DNA of 64,000 bases, taken from the NCBI RefSeq assembly GCF_030512175.1, contig NZ_JAULBL010000002.1, positions 2,168,149-2,232,148 of the forward strand, written 5' to 3'. Below the pieces are notes generated by a model. That model saw nothing but the letters and a program-made list of their open reading frames with translations, had not been told where the DNA came from and made no database searches. Below, in pieces: positions 59,386 through 64,000 of the stretch. Position 1 is the first letter of the stretch. Every line of letters starts with the position of its first letter. A program made the translations under genes and the position numbers. Origin of the DNA: Paeniglutamicibacter sulfureus (GTDB taxonomy: Bacteria; Actinomycetota; Actinomycetes; Actinomycetales; Micrococcaceae).

Positions 59386-60474
59386 TCAAGCGGCTTCGTG
59401 GGCCTTTTTCGCACGACCAGAGGCGGCCAGAATCCTGAAGACGCGCCGGGCCAGATAGCGTTTCACGCATCGTCGTATTTCCTCGTCGGTTTTGCCCTCG
59501 GCGCGGCGTTTCTCGACGTAGTCGCACGTCGTGGCGTCATGCGTCATCCTGCTGACCGCAGCAATGTGCAGGGCGCTGTTGAGCCTCCTGTCGCCGCCCC
59601 GGTTCAGCCGGTGGCGCACAGTGTTCCCCGACGACGCGGGGATGGGGTTCACGCCGGCCAGGCATGCGACGGCGGCCTCGCTGCGGACCCGTCCCTCGTG
59701 CGACCACGCCACCAGGCATTTCGCGGCGGTCACCGCCCGGAAGCCCTTCTCCTCCAGCAGGGGTGCGGCCTCGCTGGCCCAGACCAGCTCGTCCAGCTTC
59801 TGCTCGTTGGCCTTCAGCTGCTCGTCGATGCCCAGGATGTGCTTGGCGAGGCGGACCGCCTCGGCGCGGGCGATGTCCAGGGCCAGTTCTTCCTCGCATT
59901 CGCGCCAGCGGGAGACCTCCACGACTTGGACCGGGGTGAGCTTCCTGCGGGCATCCACGCCGAGGTCGTTGCCGCGCACCAGGGCGTTGAGTGCATTGAT
60001 CGTTCGGGTGCGGTCCTTGGACATGGATTCCCGGGCGGTGACCAGAATCCGCAGGCCCTGGCGGATCCCCTCGTTCAGGCGGGGACGGCGCAGTAACGCC
60101 TCCGGCAACGGCAGCACGGCCATGGCCATCCGCTGGGCGTCCAGGGAATCCGATTTTCCGACGCCGCGGTTCTTCTTGACGTCCATGCGAGGCGCCTCGG
60201 CGACGGGGAATCCGTGTGCGGCCACGGTGCCAGCGAGGATCGCCCCATAGGATGCAGCTCCCTCGATCACCCAGAGGGTATTTGCGTCGGAGCTGGTGCG
60301 GCGGGCCACCCATGCGATGGCCCGGTTGATGCCGGCCGCAGTAGTCGGGAACGACTGAGTATCCAACAAGGCGCCGTTGGCGGCGTCGAGGATGGCGTAG
60401 ACGTGGTTGCGTGCGTGGGTGTCGACACCCACGACAAAGGGGTGCGAATGCGAGACGATAGACAGAGCGGTCAC
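59386..60474 (-). CDS. IS110-family transposase, intact
   Basis: 362 residues. The RuvC-like DEDD residues are in FVVGVDTHARNH, WVIEGAASYG and GKSDSLDAQRM. The C-terminal transposase domain holds the catalytic serine in NPIPASSGNTVRHRLNRGGD. The GTG at 60474 starts MTALSIVSHSHPFVVG; its ribosome binding site is weak. No stop or frameshift interrupts it, so the element may be active. IS110 elements lack inverted terminal repeats, so its ends cannot be set from one copy. Confidence 0.93.
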   Translation of the reverse strand: MTALSIVSHSHPFVVGVDTHARNHVYAILDAANGALLDTQSFPTTAAGINRAIAWVARRTSSDANTLWVIEGAASYGAILAGTVAAHGFPVAEAPRMDVKKNRGVGKSDSLDAQRMAMAVLPLPEALLRRPRLNEGIRQGLRILVTARESMSKDRTRTINALNALVRGNDLGVDARRKLTPVQVVEVSRWRECEEELALDIARAEAVRLAKHILGIDEQLKANEQKLDELVWASEAAPLLEEKGFRAVTAAKCLVAWSHEGRVRSEAAVACLAGVNPIPASSGNTVRHRLNRGGDRRLNSALHIAAVSRMTHDATTCDYVEKRRAEGKTDEEIRRCVKRYLARRVFRILAASGRAKKAHEAA

Positions 60475-60515
60475 CGCTTTTCATCTTGTGATGGACTTGG
60501 TTGGCGCCGTCACCG

Positions 60516-60628
60516 GCCGGTACCAGTCCGGGTAAGGGTCACAACGGAACAGCACTGTGAGGGGTCACGCCCGTGAGGGTGGACAATCTTCTAATCAAGC
60601 TACCGTGGTGGGCCGGACTGGTGCCGGC
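60516..60628. repeat. Long-range inverted repeat, arm set 1
   Basis: GCCGGTACCAGTCCGG (60516-60531) and CCGGACTGGTGCCGGC (60613-60628) are complementary at 15 of 16 positions, 81 bases apart. Confidence 0.7.
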
Positions 60629-60719
60629 CGACCACCCGCAAGAGCAGACAAATCCAGATCAAGCCACCGTGAGGGGCAGGTGTGTAAAGAGTCATGCTCT
60701 TGGGGTAGACCGGCCAGTA

Positions 60720-60828
60720 CCTATCTTGCCAGCCAGTCCCAGACCAGCTACTGACAAGTCTCACAGTGTGTAATCTCGCTACATCTCTAATGGTTCTTGG
60801 CAGGTCTGGTACCCGCTGGCAGGATTGG
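60720..60828. repeat. Long-range inverted repeat, arm set 2
   Basis: The 26-base segments 60720-60745 and 60803-60828 are roughly 75-80% complementary. The first contains CTTGCCAGCCAGTCCCAGACC and the second GGTCTGGTACCCGCTGGCAG. Confidence 0.5.
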
Positions 60829-61061
60829 TGCCACCCTCGATGAAGTGACTCACGCTACATCAGTCCCTGAGTTTAAGGTGACTTCTCCACGACTCCTCCG
60901 TCGTCGGGGGGCGGCATCAGCCTGACCCATTGCCGTGGCTTCATAAAAGGTTGACCACACCATCAGTGGTGTGTGTCTCGTTAGAGATCTGCCGCACAAG
61001 ACTTCACTACCAGGCCGATGCCACCAACAACGGCACCCGACTGGATAGAAGGACCACCGTC

Positions 61062-62107
61062 ATGACCATCGTGGCAGAAAAATACGAATACGTCATCGGC
61101 ATCGACACCCATTCGCGCACCCACACCTACGAGATCATCGACACCACTACCGGCGCCCGCGCCGGCTGCGAGGCATTCCCCGTCACCAAACCCGGCATGA
61201 ACCGAGCCTTCGCCTGGATCCGGAGGAACACCACCGGAGAAATCCTGGCAGCCATCGAGGGAACCAACTCCTACGGGTCCTCCATTCGTCGTGCTCTCGT
61301 CCTTGAAGGAGTGCGGGTAGTTGAGGTGAAACCGCCAATGAAAAAGGCCCGTCACGGTGTCGGAAAAACTGACCAGATCGACGCGGTTGCTGCAGCGACA
61401 AGCGTCCTGGGACAGGAGATCGACCTGTTGCTTCACCCCTGCCACGACGGGGAACGTGCGGCGATCAGCGTGCTCTTGGCGGCCCGACGACGCCTCGATC
61501 ACCAGCGCACGGCCAATAGAAATGCTTTGAACGCACTGGTGCGGTAGATCGAGTTGGGTATTGATGCCCGCCACGCGTTGACCGACGCCCAGATCAAGGA
61601 AATCAGCGATTGGCGTTCCCGCGAACATGACTCCATTGACCAGCGGATCGCCCGGGCCGAGGCCATCGACCTAGAAAAATCCATCAAAGCCGGCAAAGCA
61701 CGGCTCAAGGAAGTTGAGGATGAGTTGGTTGACCTTGACGAGAAAATGGCACCGGGATTGCATGACCAATTCGGCATGGGGCCGGTGACCGCGGGAATCA
61801 TCCTGGCCGCGTATTCACACCACGGCAGGGTTCGTTCCGAAGCAGCCTTCGCGGCATTGGCCGGCGTCTCACCACTCCAGGCGTCCTCCGGGAACACCAA
61901 ACGGCACCGGCTCAACCGCGGAGGCGACAGGCAGCTGAACATGGCCCTGGACATCATCGCCAAGCACCGGATGATAGGAGACGAGAAACCAAGGCCTACG
62001 TTGCACGACGGACCGCAGAGGGACTGAGCTACCGCGAAATCAAACGATGCCTCAAACGTTTTCTCGCCCGCTCAATTTTCCGGCAACTGGAAGCATTTGG
62101 GGCTTGA
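61062..62107 (+). pseudogene. IS110-family transposase, decayed
   Basis: From the ATG at 61062 it reads YVIGIDTHSRTH, AAIEGTNSYG and GKTDQIDAVAAAT, then an in-frame TAG at 61545-61547 right after NALNALVR. It continues in the same frame through PLQASSGNTKRHRLNRGGD, then a frameshift near 61980 moves the end (TKAYVARRTAEGLSYREIKR) to another frame, stopping at 62107. One stop plus one frameshift disable it. It is clearly related to the intact copy at 59386-60474 but far from identical. Confidence 0.9.
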
Positions 62108-62203
62108 TTTAATCCATAAGAAGGGTCGGGGACAGTTTCGTGCTCGGGTTTTCTGGCAGTTTCAATACATGAGCCATCCACTGCCACCGCGCACACGCGG
62201 GCC

Positions 62204-63569
62204 ATGATCATCAACTACGACCCAACCCAACCCGGCGCACTCACGATCAGTGAGTTCTGCAAAACACAGAAAATCTCTCGCAGTATTTTCTATCGAATCC
62301 GCTCCCGCGCCTCCCCCGAGTCTGCATCTGCCCTCCATCCACGTTCCAGGGCGCCTCACCATCCTGCACGACGCTACGGACCCGAGGTCATCAACGAACT
62401 GGTGCGCATGCGCAAACAGCTCAAGAACGATGGGTGGGACTACGGGCCGAAAACGATCCACTACGAAGTGACCATCCAAGCTACCTTCCCCGGCGGCGCG
62501 TTCCCTCGATTGCCACGATCGCCCGGCTGGTATCAGACGTCGGCCACGTTGACCGCAATCCGCGCAAGCGACCGAAATCCTCGTACCTGCCCTTTCCAGG
62601 GTCAACGGCCATGGCGTTGTGGCGGCTGCACGCCTTCGAATACCGTACGGGCAACGGCAAGGTAGGCACCGTCTACCGGCTAATCGAAAACGCAACTCGT
62701 TGTGACGTCGGGTCATGGGCGTATCAGCAGCACGAGAATAGCCACGACGCCCACGAACTGCTCGCTCGGGTTATCAAGAACCATGGGCACCGAAGGGAAC
62801 TGCTCAGTGACAATTCCAAGGCGTTCAACCAACTGCGGAGCGGAACGATCGGCGCGGTGGATCTCTTTCTCGCGTCCAAGGGGACCATGCCGATCAGCGG
62901 TATTCCCGGGCGGCCCACGACTCAGGGAAAGAATGAACACTCCCACCAAACCCTGCGGCGTTTCTTGGATGCCAACAAACCGCAGGACCTTGCCGACTTG
63001 CGCAGGCTCATCACGCGCTATCGCGAGCATTACAACCGGCGCATGCCACACCAGTCATTGAACCAGTCCACACCCGAAATCGCTTGGCAGACCTTGGAAC
63101 ATACGCCGGCCATCGAACCGATACATCTGTCGGTGTTGGAGGCCAAGGCCGCCGAATACCTGCGTAACCGCAGACTCAAGCAGGTTGCCCTGGGCCAGGC
63201 GAGCATTGCGGTTTCCAAGACCGGCGAGATCATCGATGCCGGTTCGTTCCCGGAGCCTGCTGCCGGCCTGGCCGCGAATCAGATCTTGATTGAAGTTATG
63301 AGAGACCAACGAAAGGTCTTCTACAAGGGCCAGCACATTTCCGTGCCCTCAACATTGGCGGGCCGCCAGAATTGCCGTACCGTCACCGATGAAGAATTCC
63401 TGCTTCGGATCCTGACACCGGCGAGGTGGTCTTGTCGTTCCCGTTGCCGATGACGGCCATGCACAAGAACGGCAATGCGACGGTGCACTGGGAGCGCAAG
63501 GCTGAGAACTATCGGATGGAATACGCGCTTCGGGAAACGCAGATGCCCGAAATCTTCGCACAGGCTTGA
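62204..63569 (+). pseudogene. IS481-like DDE transposase, decayed
   Basis: The N-terminal helix-turn-helix (SEFCKTQKISRSIFYRIRSR) and linker are in one frame to about 62490. The catalytic domain follows in a second frame (VDRNPRKRPKSSYLPFPGST, LLSDNSKAFNQ with a catalytic Asp, TTQGKNEHSHQTLRRFLD with the Glu). A third frame from about 63415 gives the C-terminus (TGEVVLSFPLPMTAMHK) to 63569. Two frameshifts make it inactive. A canonical first Asp is not evident. Confidence 0.8.
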
Positions 63570-63774
63570 ACCAGATCACGGGCAACCCACAAGCCATCCG
63601 GCAATTGTTGGATGGTTTGTGGTAGATGTACACGAAGGCATGAGACTGGTTCTCCACGAAGTGGTGAGAGTGTCTACGACGTAGCGAGATCACACGCCAG
63701 GTTGCCAGAACACCGGTACCGTCAGACGCTATTTGGCATTTACAGCCCAGCGGTCGATTCGCCATTTCCTTCCG

Positions 63775-64000
63775 TCACGACTGCGCACCTTCGTGCTCGC
63801 TGACCCAAGCCTGGGCGCGCTCGTAGTCCTCAGGTGTGTTGATTTCGATGCTGCTGCTTACGGCGACGCGTGCAACGATGTTGAGGCCGTGTTCGAGCGC
63901 GCGGAGTTGCTCGAGATTCTCTGCCTGCTCCAGCGGCGTGGGCGTCAGCGTCGGGAATCGGCGTAGCACGTCGCGACGGAAGGCGTACAGCCCGAGGTGC
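63775..64000 (-). CDS. CMP-sugar synthetase, KdsB-like, C-terminal part (runs off the right edge)
   Basis: The last 75 codons are visible. They read HLGLYAFRRDVLRRFPTLTP, then TPLEQAENLEQLRALEHGLN and SSIEINTPEDYERAQAWV, which match the C-terminus of 3-deoxy-manno-octulosonate (Kdo) cytidylyltransferase, including the TPLEQxExLEQLRALE signature. The enzyme activates an ulosonic acid with CTP. In a Gram-positive this would serve a teichulosonic acid or capsule. The N-terminus lies beyond the window. Confidence 0.85.
   Translation of the reverse strand, partial: HLGLYAFRRDVLRRFPTLTPTPLEQAENLEQLRALEHGLNIVARVAVSSSIEINTPEDYERAQAWVSEHEGAQS

Larger units (their letters stand above)
60475..61061. 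other. Shared noncoding region of two head-to-head IS110 elements; candidate bridge-RNA region
   Basis: 587 bases between two divergently read IS110 transposase genes. In the IS110 group the noncoding segment upstream of the transposase encodes the bridge RNA that pairs with target and donor DNA. This stretch has strong inverted repeats (60516-60628 and 60720-60828) with related loop sequences. No protein recognised. The element boundaries are unknown. Confidence 0.5.

Noticed and set aside
60557-60773. Short plus-strand frames between the two IS110 genes
   Set aside because: The sequence is better explained as structured noncoding RNA of the IS110 elements.

Overview
The window is GC-rich DNA from an actinobacterium, most likely a Micrococcaceae member (Arthrobacter/Paeniglutamicibacter type). 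This rests on codon use, GTG/TTG starts, several genes that look leaderless, a large two-domain catalase, a three-domain LigD, a Zur-type zinc box in front of a cysteine-free L36 gene, and an RmlC-RmlD fusion. The family and genus placement is inference.

Layout. 1-4.5 kb: start of mqo, a Tat lipoprotein binding protein, tRNA-Leu, a Bcp peroxiredoxin and two identical tRNA-Lys genes, each with its own terminator. 4.7-20.3 kb: a stress-flavoured accessory region with a 2-hydroxyacid dehydrogenase, katE, GNAT, CBS, ligD, small membrane proteins and a tightly overlapping leftward operon (27-codon membrane ORF, DUF6766-like membrane protein, acyl-CoA dehydrogenase-like protein, PIG-L deacetylase/methyltransferase fusion, GT2 glycosyltransferase). 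A GlsB-type membrane protein, an isochorismatase-fold hydrolase and two small proteins follow. 20.4-25.9 kb: ilvD and ilvBNC for branched-chain amino acids. ilvB is preceded by what looks like a complete attenuator: a leader peptide with Val-Leu-Leu-Val-Ile, a hairpin and a T-tailed terminator.

26-36.5 kb: more stress and carbohydrate genes: a pyruvate-oxidase-like TPP enzyme, a GAF-ANTAR regulator, a phytoene-desaturase-like oxidoreductase, a glycogen-debranching-like gene broken by a deletion and frameshift, a GT4, a HAD phosphatase and a universal stress protein. 36.6-38 kb: a zinc-starvation locus with a Zur-like box inside the promoter, a CobW-like protein without a P-loop, and zinc-free bL36. 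38.2-48.1 kb: a secreted SH3-repeat protein with a metallopeptidase-like C-terminus and three near-identical 393-bp repeats, then core genes (ABC-F, serA, NYN protein, metG).

48.1-64 kb: a cell-surface polysaccharide region, partly AT-rich and bracketed by insertion-sequence debris. It holds a pyruvyl transferase, rmlCD-rmlB divergent from rmlA, a BNR-type protein, a very large multi-domain glycosyltransferase, and at the edge part of a kdsB-like CMP-sugar synthetase. IS21 and ISAs1 remnants lie on the left; an intact IS110, a decayed IS110 facing it and a decayed IS481-like element lie on the right. The gene set suggests a rhamnose-containing wall glycopolymer with pyruvate and ulosonic acid decoration; that is inference.
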